This document shows, piece by piece, positions 26,776-35,836 of a DNA stretch of 64,000 nucleotides. Position 1 is the first letter of the stretch, and every line of letters begins with the position of its first letter. The stretch is from NCBI RefSeq assembly GCF_025244865.1, contig NZ_CP104272.1, positions 2,542,001 to 2,606,000 on the forward strand. Reading direction: 5' to 3'. The DNA is from Arthrobacter sp. zg-Y1110. GTDB taxonomy: Bacteria; Actinomycetota; Actinomycetes; Actinomycetales; Micrococcaceae. Under the pieces are notes generated by a model that ran no database searches, had not been told where the DNA came from, and saw nothing but the letters and a program-made list of their open reading frames with translations. Position numbers and translations under genes: made by a program.

Positions 26776-27310
26776 TCCGTCTGGTGCGTTCCCGCCGGGG
26801 CCGGCGCTGCCGGGCCGTGCGTCGGCGCAGGGCCTGCCGCCTCAGGAGAAGAGGCAGGAGCAGCCACAGCAGGGCCACGACAACCGCCACCGATACTGCG
26901 GCTATGGCGCCGGCTGCACCGGAGAGTACGAGGTCGAACACCAGGCCAATGGTCCCGACCAGGATCAGGCCCACCAGTACCAAGGTAAGGCGCAGCAGCA
27001 GGTCCGCGCTGTCCACGAGGTTCCCCTTGATCCGCCGCTGGAAGAAGGCGCGGTGCATCACCACCGTTGACAGCAGCAGCGCGGTGACAAGCACCGAAAG
27101 CACCACCAGGCACAGGTAGATGCCCACCTGGACCGGGTTCAGTTCGGTGAAGCGCTGCTGGAACGGCAGCGTCAGCAGGAATCCGGTCAGGATCTGGATG
27201 CCGGTCTGGAGCACCCGCAGCTCCTGCAGCAGGTCCGTCCAGTTCCGGTCCTGCTTCTGCAGCGGGGTCTCACCGCGGTCCGGGTCCCGTTCCGCCGGAG
27301 TATCGCCCAT
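26756..27310 (-). CDS. DUF6328-type four-helix membrane protein
   Basis: A 184-aa protein with four hydrophobic segments (about 34-52, 60-84, 104-124, 130-153) and an Arg-rich tail (RRQALRRRTARQRRPRRER region) of about 30 residues. An LQELRVLQTGIQILTGFLL stretch at the start matches the DUF6328 family as I remember it. No motif points to an activity. Located between convergent pspA and the initiator tRNA gene. Confidence 0.75.
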   Translation of the reverse strand: MGDTPAERDPDRGETPLQKQDRNWTDLLQELRVLQTGIQILTGFLLTLPFQQRFTELNPVQVGIYLCLVVLSVLVTALLLSTVVMHRAFFQRRIKGNLVDSADLLLRLTLVLVGLILVGTIGLVFDLVLSGAAGAIAAVSVAVVVALLWLLLPLLLRRQALRRRTARQRRPRRERTRRTKGGRR

Positions 27311-27346
27311 GTGGGAAGTGTAGTGGGTCCATTGGCGGGCAAAACA

Positions 27347-27386
27347 AAAGTCCCCCGAGGTTCCTTGCGGATCCTCGAGGGACTTT
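27347..27386 (-). terminator. terminator of the initiator tRNA gene
   Basis: A 14-bp stem with one wobble pair (AAAGTCCCTCGAGG / CCTCGGGGGACTTT, loop of 12), starting 7 nt after the tRNA end and followed by a T-rich run (TGTTTTG) on the minus strand. The fit to a factor-independent terminator is good. Confidence 0.85.
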
Positions 27387-27392
27387 CCTTTG

Positions 27393-27466
27393 TTGCGGGG
27401 GCAAGATTTGAACTTGCGACCTCTGGGTTATGAGCCCAGCGAGCTACCGAACTGCTCCACCCCGCG
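27393..27466 (-). tRNA. initiator tRNA-Met (CAT)
   Basis: 74 nt. The first base C1 is opposite A72, leaving the 5' end unpaired, and the anticodon stem ends with three G-C pairs beside CTCATAA, both marks of the formyl-methionine initiator tRNA. The anticodon CAT is in the loop; D-arm GAGCAGTTCGGTAGCTC and the T-loop TTCAAAT are in place. No CCA is encoded. Confidence 0.96.
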
Positions 27467-27478
27467 GCGTGATATCTA

Positions 27479-27507
27479 ACTCTACCCGCCGCAGGACCCC
27501 GGCGCAA
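27479..27507 (-). promoter_or_regulatory. promoter of the initiator tRNA gene
   Basis: On the minus strand TTGCGC (27502-27507), a 17-nt spacer and TAGAGT (27479-27484), 12 nt upstream of the tRNA 5' end. The spacing and the isolated single-gene setting support it. Confidence 0.6.
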
Positions 27508-27557
27508 ACCGGAACCCTCCGGTCCAAAGCTGCGGGACCCGAGGCCCGGCCGGCAAG

Positions 27558-27592
27558 CCGGCGGCGGAGCACCCTGGGTGCGCCGCCGCCGG
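27558..27592 (-). terminator. hairpin terminator after UPF0182 gene
   Basis: A 16-bp stem with one mismatch (CCGGCGGCGGAGCACC, 3-nt loop, complement) beginning 4 nt after the UPF0182 stop codon. No T-run follows. Confidence 0.65.
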
Positions 27593-27596
27593 TCCG

Positions 27597-30500
27597 CTAG
27601 TTGCCGCCGTCGCTGTCTTCCGCCGGAGCAGTGGCGCCGTCGGCAGGCGCCTCGGTGGCGTCGCCGCCGGCAGCACCTTCCATCCGTTCCTGGGCTGCAG
27701 TAGCCCGGGCAATGGCGTCCTGGAGGCGGGCCTGGGACTCGCCGTAGGCGGCAAAGTCACCGCGGCCAAGGGCAGCCTGGCCGTCCTGGATGGCCTGCCC
27801 CGCATCGGAAAGCGCCGTAGCCAGTTCGGACTGGGCGGTCACGTCGCCGCCGCCTTCCGCTGTCGGAGGCGTAGCCCCGACGTTGCCGGCATCTCCCGTG
27901 GACGCACCGGAGTCTCCGCCGAAGATCTGGTCCAGGGCTTCTTCCAGGGTGGGTGCGAAGCCCACCTTCTCGCCGAAGTTCACCAGCACCCGCTGCAGCG
28001 TCGGATATGAGGCCTCACCCGAGGACTGGACGTACACGGGCTGCACGTACAGGATGCCGTCACCGACCGGCAAGGTCAGCAGGTTGCCGTTGATGACTTC
28101 CGAAGCACCCTGGCGCAGGAGGTTCAACGCGTTCGAGACGGTGGGGTCGGAGTTGAAGGTGTTCTGCGCCTGGCCCGGCCCGGGAACAGCCGTATCCGTG
28201 GGCAGGGCCAGCAGCCGAAGCTTGCCGTAGTCCTCGCTCCTGACACCCGCTTCCCCGGTGCCGGCGTCTGCCTCAGCGGAGAGGAAACCGTAGAGCACGT
28301 TGCGGGGGTCGCCGCCTTCGCTCACGAACGGAATGAACGGCGTCGTCAGCGAGAAGGTCGCTTCATCCTGGCCCGGCATCTGCAGCGACAGGTAGTACGG
28401 AGGCTGCTTGACGCTGCCGTTGCCGCCCGTGGGATCGGCCGGAACGCTCCAGGCGTCGTCGTTCTTGTAGAAGGAATCCGGATCGGTGACGTGGTACTTG
28501 CCGAGCAGTTCACGCTGGACCTTGAACTGGTCTTCCGGGTAACGCACGTGCGCCATCAGGTCAGCGGACATGTCGCTGTACTTTTTCAGGGTGGAGGGGA
28601 AGACGCTCTGCCAGGACTTCAGCAGCGGATCCTCATCGTCCCAGGCATACAACTCGACGGAACCGTCGTAGGCATCAACCGTGGCCTTCACTGCGTTGCG
28701 GATGTAGTTCACCTGTTCCTGCGGCAGCGCGGCAGCGCCCGGAGTCAGCGAGTCCGTGGTTGCATCCTGCAGCTCCTGCTGCGTGGAGTAGGGGAAGTAC
28801 TTGCTCGTGGTGTAGCCGTCCACGATCCACTTCACCCGGCCGTCAATGACAGCGGGGTACGCGTTGGAATCCACGGTCAGGTACGGCGCAACCTTTTCCA
28901 CCCGCTCGCGGGGGTCGCGGTCATAGAGGATCTGGGATTCCTCGTTGATCGCGTCCGCGAGCAGCAGTTCGGTGGACTGGAACTTGATCGCGTAGACCAG
29001 CTGGTTGAAGAAGTTCCCGACGCTCGGGCCGCCCTCGCCGCTGAAGGTGGTCTGCGATTCCTCTTCCGAGTTGCCCGTCTGCGGGCGGTCGATTTCCACC
29101 GGCGGGGTGCCCTCCGGTGCGCCGACCACCGAGTACTGCGGAGAGTTTTCGCCGAAGTAGATCCGCGGCTCGTACTCGCCGCCGTCGGTGAGCACACCGG
29201 TGGAGGGAATGCCGGACTCCATGAAGCTGGGCTTGCCGTCCGCCCCGACCGTTGAACCGCGCGCCGCCACCACGCCGTAGCCGTGGGTGTAGAGGATGTG
29301 TTCGTTGACCCAGCCTGCGGGCACGCCGCCGACGTTCAGCTCGCGGACAGCGATGACCGTGTCCTGGACTTCGCCGTCGATCTCGTAGCGGTCCACGTTC
29401 AGGGTTTGCGGGAACTGGTAGTACTGGCGGAACTGCTGCAGCTGGCCGAACGCGTCGGAGACGACATTCGGGTCCAGGAGGCGGATGTTGGCCGTGGTGC
29501 CGGCGTCCTGTTCAAGGGCTCCGGCGTTGGCGTTCACCGTGGCGTCGTACGGGATGACCTCGGTGTCGGTCAGGCCGTAGGCCTCCCGCGTGAGGTCGAT
29601 GTTGCGCTGGATGTATTCGCGCTCGAGGCTCAGTTCCGAAGGCTGCACCTGGTAGCGCTGGACAATCCAGGGGTAGACGCCGCCGGCCACGATGGCCGTG
29701 ATGATCAGCATTGCGGTGCCGATAATCGGCAGGCGCCAGCGGCCGATGACGGCGGAAAGGATAAACAGGACGGCAACGATGACCGAGGCAACAGCCAGGA
29801 TCGCCTTGGTCGGGATGACGGCCTCGACGTCGGTGTAGAGGGCGCCGGTCCAGGTTCCCGAGGTGCTCAGCAGGGTGTCGTAGCGGTCGAGCCAGAAGTT
29901 GATGCCCTGCAGGATGAGGAACGCTGCGGCGATGATGGCCAGGTGCAGGCGGGCCGGGCGGCTGACGAACACGCCCTTCTCCTCCAGCCGGATGCCGCCG
30001 TAAAGGTAGTGGGTCATCAGGCCGGCAATACCGGCAATGACGACGACGCTGATCAGGAAGCCCACCAGGAACCCGATGAAGGGCAGCGTGTTCAGGTAGA
30101 AGCTGTAGTCCATGTTGAACTGCGGATCTGTCTGTCCGAAATCGCGCCGGTTGAAGAAGAGCAGGGCCTGCTGCCACATGGACATGGCGGCCGTGCCGGC
30201 GAAGCCGCCGACCACGATCGGAATACCGATCATCAGCAGCTTGCGGATGGGCTCAAGCTGGGCCTGGTACCGGTTGAGGTTGTCCTGGAGTGCACTGTCC
30301 GGCGCATAGATCGGCCGCGACGTGTAGGCCACCCGGATACTGGTGAACACTCCGGCTGCCATCACGAGGAAGGCTGCAAGGAACATGGAGATACGGGTCA
30401 GGTTCTCCTTGACGAAGACTTCCAGATACCCCAGCTGGTTGTACCACAGGACGTTCGCGTAAACCTGGGAAAAGTACACAAAGCCAATGACCAGGACGGC

Positions 30501-30602
30501 AACTACGATCAGCGTTGCGATCAGCGGGCTGCGCCGCCGTCGCCTGCCGACGGCCGTGGCCGTACCGGGTCGGGAAAATGGGCCGTTTGGTCCGGAAGTC
30601 AC
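27597..30602 (-). CDS. UPF0182-family membrane protein
   Basis: A 1001-aa protein with GTG start (ribosome site GAGG 5 nt upstream). The first 320 residues carry about seven transmembrane segments, beginning [20 protein letters not shown]; the remainder is extracytoplasmic ([39 protein letters not shown]) with a low-complexity acidic/Ala-rich C-terminal tail (about 900-1001). UPF0182 is well conserved in actinobacteria, function unknown. It lies beside the PDZ-Lon gene, as in mycobacteria. Confidence 0.92.
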   Translation of the reverse strand: MTSGPNGPFSRPGTATAVGRRRRRSPLIATLIVVAVLVIGFVYFSQVYANVLWYNQLGYLEVFVKENLTRISMFLAAFLVMAAGVFTSIRVAYTSRPIYAPDSALQDNLNRYQAQLEPIRKLLMIGIPIVVGGFAGTAAMSMWQQALLFFNRRDFGQTDPQFNMDYSFYLNTLPFIGFLVGFLISVVVIAGIAGLMTHYLYGGIRLEEKGVFVSRPARLHLAIIAAAFLILQGINFWLDRYDTLLSTSGTWTGALYTDVEAVIPTKAILAVASVIVAVLFILSAVIGRWRLPIIGTAMLIITAIVAGGVYPWIVQRYQVQPSELSLEREYIQRNIDLTREAYGLTDTEVIPYDATVNANAGALEQDAGTTANIRLLDPNVVSDAFGQLQQFRQYYQFPQTLNVDRYEIDGEVQDTVIAVRELNVGGVPAGWVNEHILYTHGYGVVAARGSTVGADGKPSFMESGIPSTGVLTDGGEYEPRIYFGENSPQYSVVGAPEGTPPVEIDRPQTGNSEEESQTTFSGEGGPSVGNFFNQLVYAIKFQSTELLLADAINEESQILYDRDPRERVEKVAPYLTVDSNAYPAVIDGRVKWIVDGYTTSKYFPYSTQQELQDATTDSLTPGAAALPQEQVNYIRNAVKATVDAYDGSVELYAWDDEDPLLKSWQSVFPSTLKKYSDMSADLMAHVRYPEDQFKVQRELLGKYHVTDPDSFYKNDDAWSVPADPTGGNGSVKQPPYYLSLQMPGQDEATFSLTTPFIPFVSEGGDPRNVLYGFLSAEADAGTGEAGVRSEDYGKLRLLALPTDTAVPGPGQAQNTFNSDPTVSNALNLLRQGASEVINGNLLTLPVGDGILYVQPVYVQSSGEASYPTLQRVLVNFGEKVGFAPTLEEALDQIFGGDSGASTGDAGNVGATPPTAEGGGDVTAQSELATALSDAGQAIQDGQAALGRGDFAAYGESQARLQDAIARATAAQERMEGAAGGDATEAPADGATAPAEDSDGGN

Positions 30603-30814
30603 AGTTACCTCATCGTTCGGTGCGTCGGCTCGCGGCCTGACCGGGATGCGCCGGCGGGAATGCTTTCGGGTCGTGTTTCCAGCCCTGTTTCCCCACCGGT
30701 TACCCCGGAAGCCGTCCGTAAATCATTCTGCCTTGGATTGCTCTGCGGCTGCCACTTAGATCCGGTGCCGCAAACAACCTTGTCCCGATCGTAACTAGGC
30801 CGGGCCGTCTACTA

Positions 30815-32023
30815 CTAGGGGGTGCACTGTGGCAGGTCCGCCGCACTCCCGCCGGCGGCGAGCTTTTCTACCGCCTGGATGGCCTCGTCCAGGGTGGAAA
30901 CCCGCACCACGTCCAGGCCTGCCGGAATATGGCCGACGACCTCGCCGCAGTTGTCGGCGGGGGCCAGGAAATACTCGGCACCGGCGTCGGACGCCCCGAT
31001 CAGTTTTTGCCGGATCCCGCCGATGGGGCCAACATTCCCGGCCGCGTCGATGGTCCCGGTTCCGGCGAAGTGCCTGCCGCCGGTCAACGGTTCCGGGGTG
31101 AGCCGGTCCACGATCCCCAGGGCGAACATCATCCCCGCGGACGGACCGCCTACACGTTCCATTCCTGCACCGATGTTGACCTCGAAAGGGAACTCGAAGG
31201 AGGTCGCCAGTTCGATGCCGAGCTGATAGGTACCGGAATCGGATTCCCGCGGCGTCACGGATTCGGTTACTTCGTCCCCGTCCCGCCGTACCGTGATTGC
31301 CGCAGGCGAGCCGCCGCCGTCGTTCAGGACCGCGCGCAGGCTCTCGATGCCGTCGATCCGGGTGTCATTCACTGCAACCACGGTGTCTCCGGCCTCCAGC
31401 ACGCCTTCGGCCGGCGCCCCCTCAACCACGGCTGCCACGGTAAGTTCCTGCGTATAGCCGATATCCAGCTGGGTCAGGGCTGCGGCGACGGCGGATTCCT
31501 GGGACGACGTCATGGCGGCGGCGTTTTCCTCATCCACCTCGTCGCTGGTGGTTCCCGGCGCGTAGAGGAATTCGGTGGGATAGACGACGTCGTCATTGTT
31601 CGCCCAGCCCCCCACGGCCTGGAAGATGCTGATGTTGGTGCTCGGGCCGCCGGAAACGTAGACCGTGGTCAGGTCCAGCTCGCCCTCCGTGGGATAGCTC
31701 GGGCGCCCCTCGATCTCGATGATTTCTGCATCGCCGGCGCTTCCCAGCGTATTGAACGTAGGTCCCGGAGACTCCACCACGTACTGGGCGGGCAGCAGCA
31801 GGCCGGCGGCGCCGAGGATGGCGGCAAGCGCACCGGAAGCAATCATCGCCCGGGAACGGGCGGAGCGTTTCGCCGGTGCGGGGCGGCCCGCGCCCAGGCC
31901 CTGGTACGGATAAACGGAGTAGCTGCCGTCCGGCTGCGGGGCCGGGACGGGAGACTCCCCGGGCACGGGATTACCCGGCCGGCCCTGCGCCGCGGTCCTG
32001 CTGTCGTCATGAGAGTGGCGCAA
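30815..32023 (-). CDS. PDZ-Lon (YlbL-like) membrane protease
   Basis: A 402-aa membrane protease with a Pro-rich cytosolic start, one transmembrane helix at about 58-79, a PDZ domain (about 190-260, GVLEAGDTVVAVNDTRIDG) and a Lon-type proteolytic domain with catalytic Ser295 (VGGPSAGMMFALGIVD) and Lys340 (GGIRQKLIGA), the expected 45-residue spacing. No AAA+ domain. Start is TTG at 32023 with GGAAAAGG 7 nt upstream. Three 14-bp direct repeats lie 31-72 bp upstream. UPF0182 is next in the same direction after 212 bp. Confidence 0.9.
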   Translation of the reverse strand: MRHSHDDSRTAAQGRPGNPVPGESPVPAPQPDGSYSVYPYQGLGAGRPAPAKRSARSRAMIASGALAAILGAAGLLLPAQYVVESPGPTFNTLGSAGDAEIIEIEGRPSYPTEGELDLTTVYVSGGPSTNISIFQAVGGWANNDDVVYPTEFLYAPGTTSDEVDEENAAAMTSSQESAVAAALTQLDIGYTQELTVAAVVEGAPAEGVLEAGDTVVAVNDTRIDGIESLRAVLNDGGGSPAAITVRRDGDEVTESVTPRESDSGTYQLGIELATSFEFPFEVNIGAGMERVGGPSAGMMFALGIVDRLTPEPLTGGRHFAGTGTIDAAGNVGPIGGIRQKLIGASDAGAEYFLAPADNCGEVVGHIPAGLDVVRVSTLDEAIQAVEKLAAGGSAADLPQCTP

Positions 32024-32053
32024 CTGACCAACCTTTTCCTGCGCTCGTGTGCT

Positions 32054-32095
32054 GTGCTCGTTTAGTTGTGCTCGTTATATGGTGCTCGTTTACAG
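32054..32095. repeat. three 14-bp direct repeats upstream of the PDZ-Lon gene
   Basis: GTGCTCGTTTAGTT, GTGCTCGTTATATG and GTGCTCGTTTACAG follow each other with exact 14-bp period (shared core GTGCTCGTT; minus strand AACGAGCAC). A worn fourth copy (GCGCTCG) precedes at 32041. They lie between the divergent PDZ-Lon and zincin genes; the minus-strand TATAAC in the middle copy could be a -10 element. Likely a regulator-binding array; the rest of the 298-bp region has no gene. Confidence 0.6.
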
Positions 32096-32321
32096 AGCCG
32101 GCGCCCTCGGGCTGCCAACCCTGCAAGCCTACGCCCGGCCCCCGCCCGTGGCGTGCAGGGCAGGCTTTGCCTACAGCGAACGAAAACGGCCTGTGCAGGA
32201 CAGGGGTTGGACGCTGCGGGTAGCGTAAGGGGAATATGGTCGGCAGGTGCCGGGCATCGCACACATTATCTTCCGCAGTATCTTTCCGCTTTATCTTCTT
32301 TCACAGGACCGGTGGTATCCC

Positions 32322-33818
32322 ATGAGTTCCAATCCATCCGACCGCGGGGACAACCCGCAGGATCCGCTGTCCGAAATGCTCGCGCGCCTGTTCGGCGCCG
32401 GCGGGGCGGGCGGCATGGATCCCACCGAGCTGGCAAAGGCGGCCGGGCTGCCCTCGGACCCCAACGCCATGGCCATGATTTTCCAGCAGGTCCAGGCCAT
32501 GTTCAGCGCTTCTTCGGACGGTCCGGTGAACTGGCAGCTGGCCAAGGACAACGCCCGGCGGGTGGCAGCAACCGGCAGCGACCCTTCCACTGGCCCGACG
32601 GCGGCCCGCGAGGTTGACGAGGCACTGCACCTGGCCGAACTCTGGCTGGACCCGGCCACCGATTTCGCGTCCACCGCCAGCCTTGGCCGCGCCTGGTCGC
32701 GGGTGGAGTGGGTTGAAGCCACGATGGATTCCTGGCGCCGCCTGACCGAACCGGTGGCGGTGAGCATTTCTGAAGCCCTGTCCAATGCCATCACCACGCA
32801 GATGCCCGAAGAAATGAAGTCCATGATGGGCGGGGCGTCCTCCATGCTCGCCAACATGGGCGGCGCAATGTTCGGCATCCAGCTCGGCCAGGCCGTAGGG
32901 GCGCTGTCCAAGGAAGTGGTGAGCTCCACCGACGTCGGCCTGCCCCTCGCGGCCGGAACCATGGCACTGCTGCCCGCCAACGTTGCAGCCTTCGGCGAAG
33001 GCCTGGATATCCCGGAAGCGGAAATCCGCCTGTACCTTGCCGTCCGGGAAGCAGCGCATGCCCGCCTCTTCGCACAGGCACCGTGGTTGGCGTCCCACCT
33101 CTTCGGCACCATCGAAAGCTATGCCCGCGGCATCCACATCGACATGTCAAAGATCGAGGAAGCCGCCCGGGAGATCGACCCGGCCAATCCCGAGTCCATC
33201 CAGGCTGCCCTGTCCGGCGGAGTCTTCCAGCCCCAGCGCACGCCGGCCCAGGATGCCGCCCTTGAACGGCTGGAGACCGCCCTGGCCCTGGTGGAAGGCT
33301 GGGTGGACGAGGTCACGGCCGCTGCCACCGCGAACCTGCCCTCGGCGGGGGCCCTTCGGGAAATGATCCGCCGGCGTCGTGCCAGCGGTGGTCCCGCTGA
33401 GCACACATTCGCTTCCCTGGTGGGCCTGGAGCTGCGGCCGCGGCGCCTGCGCGATGCCGCTGCACTCTGGGCGCATCTCACGGAGGAACGCGGCATTGAG
33501 GGCCGCGATGCCATCTGGCAGCACCCGGATCTCCTGCCGACCTCCGAGGACCTCGATGATCCCAAGGGCTTCAGCCGGCGGCGTGAACTTCTCGAGGCGG
33601 CCGACTCCGACGTTGATGCCGCCCTGAAGCGCCTCCTCGACGGCGGATTCGACACGCCTGCCGACGAATCCGGCCCTGAAGAAGAGGGTTCCGGGGAAAC
33701 TGCAACGGATGCGCCGGCAGCCGGAAACACCGACGGCGGCTCGGACAGCGGCTCGGATAAGACCGACGGCGGTTCGGACAAGGCCGACGGCGACGACGGG
33801 AAGCCCGGCGCCAGCTAG
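32322..33818 (+). CDS. zincin-like (DUF2342) protein with altered HExxH
   Basis: A 498-aa protein of the actinobacterial DUF2342/zinc-dependent metalloprotease-like family: Gly/Asp-rich start, long helical core (SRVEWVEATMDSWRRL, GAMFGIQLGQAVGAL), then IRLYLAVREAAHARLF. The motif reads R-E-A-A-H (242-246), not HExxH, so the first metal ligand is Arg. The last 60 residues are a Gly/Ser/Asp/Lys repeat tail. ATG at 32322 is preferred over GTG at 32247, which would add a hydrophobic, family-atypical 25 residues. Divergent from the PDZ-Lon protease. Proteolytic activity is doubtful. Confidence 0.85.
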   Translation: MSSNPSDRGDNPQDPLSEMLARLFGAGGAGGMDPTELAKAAGLPSDPNAMAMIFQQVQAMFSASSDGPVNWQLAKDNARRVAATGSDPSTGPTAAREVDEALHLAELWLDPATDFASTASLGRAWSRVEWVEATMDSWRRLTEPVAVSISEALSNAITTQMPEEMKSMMGGASSMLANMGGAMFGIQLGQAVGALSKEVVSSTDVGLPLAAGTMALLPANVAAFGEGLDIPEAEIRLYLAVREAAHARLFAQAPWLASHLFGTIESYARGIHIDMSKIEEAAREIDPANPESIQAALSGGVFQPQRTPAQDAALERLETALALVEGWVDEVTAAATANLPSAGALREMIRRRRASGGPAEHTFASLVGLELRPRRLRDAAALWAHLTEERGIEGRDAIWQHPDLLPTSEDLDDPKGFSRRRELLEAADSDVDAALKRLLDGGFDTPADESGPEEEGSGETATDAPAAGNTDGGSDSGSDKTDGGSDKADGDDGKPGAS

Positions 33819-33835
33819 CTGACCGGCAGCACCCG

Positions 33836-33871
33836 CAGCTGCTCCAGGGGCAACAGCCTCTGGAGCAGCTG
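33836..33871. terminator. bidirectional terminator between zincin and metallopeptidase genes
   Basis: CAGCTGCTCCAG and CTGGAGCAGCTG form a perfect 12-bp stem, extended by three more pairs to a 6-nt loop. The tail TGTTTAAGG follows on the plus strand. Confidence 0.75.
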
Positions 33872-33885
33872 TGTTTAAGGACTGG

Positions 33886-34470
33886 TCAGTCCTCCCCCAT
33901 CTCGCCCTTCAGGCCGCGGGCGCTGGCGAACGCTGCTCCGGAGAGGAAGGCCTTGGCGGTCTCCGTCTGCGGATAGCTTTCCAGCAGGCGCCAGAACGCC
34001 GGTCCGTGCGAGGGCACCAGCAAGTGTGCGAGTTCGTGAAGCAGCACGTAGTCGATAACCCATTCGGGCATGCCCTGCAGCTTGTCGGAAAGCCGGATGG
34101 TTCCCCTGCCGGGCGTGGCCGATCCCCAGCGCGAGTTCTGGTTGCTCACCCAGCGGACGGACTGCGGGCGGGCACGGCCGGAGAGGTAGGTCCGGGATAG
34201 TTCCGCGGCACGCAGCATCAGCTCGCTCTCGCTGGTCTCCGGATCCGGCACACCGGCCGAGCGCTCTTCCAGCCGCGCGACCATCCGGCGCACCCATTCC
34301 GCCTCCTGTGCAGTGGAGAAATGCGCGGGGATCGAAATCAGCGCCACCCCGTCACGGAAGACGGCGTTGACCGTCCGCTTCCGCCGGGCGGACCGGCGGA
34401 CCTGGATCGGTATTCCGGTGCTGGTGGTGGCCGGGATGGAAACGTCGGCGGTCCGGTGCGGGGAAGGCAT
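33886..34470 (-). CDS. YgjP/WLM-type metallopeptidase (DUF45)
   Basis: A 194-aa zinc-peptidase-like protein. The metal motif HELAH is at 145-149 with a third His at 155 (LLVPSHGPAFWRLL), and QNSRWGSAT precedes it, the usual YgjP/DUF45 signature. The family is related to WLM/SprT-like proteases, some of which act on protein-DNA crosslinks in eukaryotes; the bacterial function is unclear. All catalytic residues are present. It is divergent from the E1-like gene across 171 bp. Confidence 0.85.
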   Translation of the reverse strand: MPSPHRTADVSIPATTSTGIPIQVRRSARRKRTVNAVFRDGVALISIPAHFSTAQEAEWVRRMVARLEERSAGVPDPETSESELMLRAAELSRTYLSGRARPQSVRWVSNQNSRWGSATPGRGTIRLSDKLQGMPEWVIDYVLLHELAHLLVPSHGPAFWRLLESYPQTETAKAFLSGAAFASARGLKGEMGED

Positions 34471-34641
34471 ATTCCAAGCCTAGCCGCCGCCGCCGGCGGC
34501 CCTGCAGCCTGTGGATAACCCGGAACGGCTGCGAACACCGTGCCAGCATGGGCAGCAACCCGGCCGAGCGGGCAGTGTCGACAGCCCGGAGGACAAGGGC
34601 GGGCAACAGGGCAGGAAGAACCAGACCAACGGGAGCAGGCC

Positions 34642-35748
34642 ATGCGGATCAATCCTGGAATTCATGTGCTGGAAGTTTCACCGGGAGCCCGGCAACTGGG
34701 AATCGGCTCAGGATCCCTGCTGCTGCGCAACCTCCAGGACGCCGACCTCGCTTTCCTGGCGGCGCTGCGTCAAGGCGTTCCGGACGGTGCCGAAGCGGCC
34801 ACAGCAGCAGGACTGTCCCTCCCGCCGGACCGCGCAGCGTCGCTCCTGCAGGTCCTGGGCCCGTTGCTTGTACCGCAGGAGGGAACCGCGGACCCCATTC
34901 CCTCCCTGCGCTCGGAACGGCTCCTCCCGGACGCACAGCGCCTTTCCTCCGCCTATCGCGTCAACGGTGAGGAATCGATCCGGCGGCGCGCCGCTGCGGC
35001 CGTCTCAGTGGATGGATTGGGCCGCGCAGGAGCCCTGGTGGCACGCACCCTTGCCTCCGCAGGCATTGGCACCCTGCTGCTCACCGACCCCGGGGTGGTG
35101 AGCCCGGCAGATGTCGGCACGGCCTATGCCATGACCGATATCGGAATGAACCGGGCAGCCGCCGTCAAACGGCACCTGTTCCGGATCGACCCCACCCTTC
35201 AGGTGCTGACCATGGCGCCGGGCGGAAGCCGCCAGGTTCCGCCCGCAGTGGATCTGGCGGTGACCGTCCGCGCGGTCGGGGCCGGTCCCGGACGGCCGGG
35301 ACGGCAGTCGGAGCTGCCGGACGGTGACGAGGGTGTTCCCCGACTGGTACTGACCGCCCAGGAAGGCGGATGGGATATCGGCCCGTTGGTGGTTCCAGGC
35401 GTCACGCCCTGCCTGGAATGCCTGGACCGGCACCGGGCAGATACCGATCCCGGGTGGTACGCCGCAATGGAAGCCCTGACGGTGGACGAGGATAAAGCCC
35501 CCGGGCAGGGGCATGCGGGCACGCCGGACTCGTCGGGTCCCTCGGGCGAGGAACTTGCCGGGTCGGTCCTGGCCGCCGGAGCGGCGGCCATGGCGGCACT
35601 GGTCTTCCTGGATGGAATCAATCAACCGGCGGTGTTCTCCGCAGTCCTGCGGCTGCGGACTTCCGACGGTTACCCGCAGCTGCGGAAACTGGACTACCAC
35701 CCCGCCTGCGGCTGCCGCCTGCAACGCAGCAGCAACCGGGTGGCGTAG
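34642..35748 (+). CDS. E1-like ThiF/HesA-family protein with peptide-binding N-terminus
   Basis: A 368-aa protein. The N-terminal 80 residues resemble the leader-binding/winged-helix region of cyclodehydratase (TOMM)-type proteins (GIHVLEVSPGARQLGIGSG, LLLRNLQDADLAFLAAL). An E1-like Rossmann domain follows: GLGRAG at 125-130, TDP at 148-150, the R/K pair in NRAAAVKRHL. Two Cys pairs, C257/C260 (TPCLECL) and C356/C358 (ACGC), would hold a structural zinc. No catalytic Cys loop, no ubiquitin-like or precursor-peptide gene adjacent. ATG at 34642 has GGGAGCAGG upstream. It is an orphan adenylation-type protein; its substrate is unknown. Confidence 0.83.
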   Translation: MRINPGIHVLEVSPGARQLGIGSGSLLLRNLQDADLAFLAALRQGVPDGAEAATAAGLSLPPDRAASLLQVLGPLLVPQEGTADPIPSLRSERLLPDAQRLSSAYRVNGEESIRRRAAAAVSVDGLGRAGALVARTLASAGIGTLLLTDPGVVSPADVGTAYAMTDIGMNRAAAVKRHLFRIDPTLQVLTMAPGGSRQVPPAVDLAVTVRAVGAGPGRPGRQSELPDGDEGVPRLVLTAQEGGWDIGPLVVPGVTPCLECLDRHRADTDPGWYAAMEALTVDEDKAPGQGHAGTPDSSGPSGEELAGSVLAAGAAAMAALVFLDGINQPAVFSAVLRLRTSDGYPQLRKLDYHPACGCRLQRSSNRVA

Positions 35749-35794
35749 CCGGCGGCCCAAGGTCCAGCGGCCGGGGCCCGGCGCCAGTGCCCGC

Positions 35795-35830
35795 GTCCGG
35801 CGGCCGGCGTCCGGCGGCCGGCGGCCGGCC
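35795..35830. repeat. short GC-rich tandem repeat between convergent genes
   Basis: GTCCGGCGGCCGGC occurs twice in tandem (35795-35808, 35809-35822) and then a partial GGCCGGCC. It falls between the E1-like gene stop and the uvrD2 stop. It may act as a terminator or be replication slippage. Confidence 0.6.
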
Positions 35831-35836
35831 AGGCGG

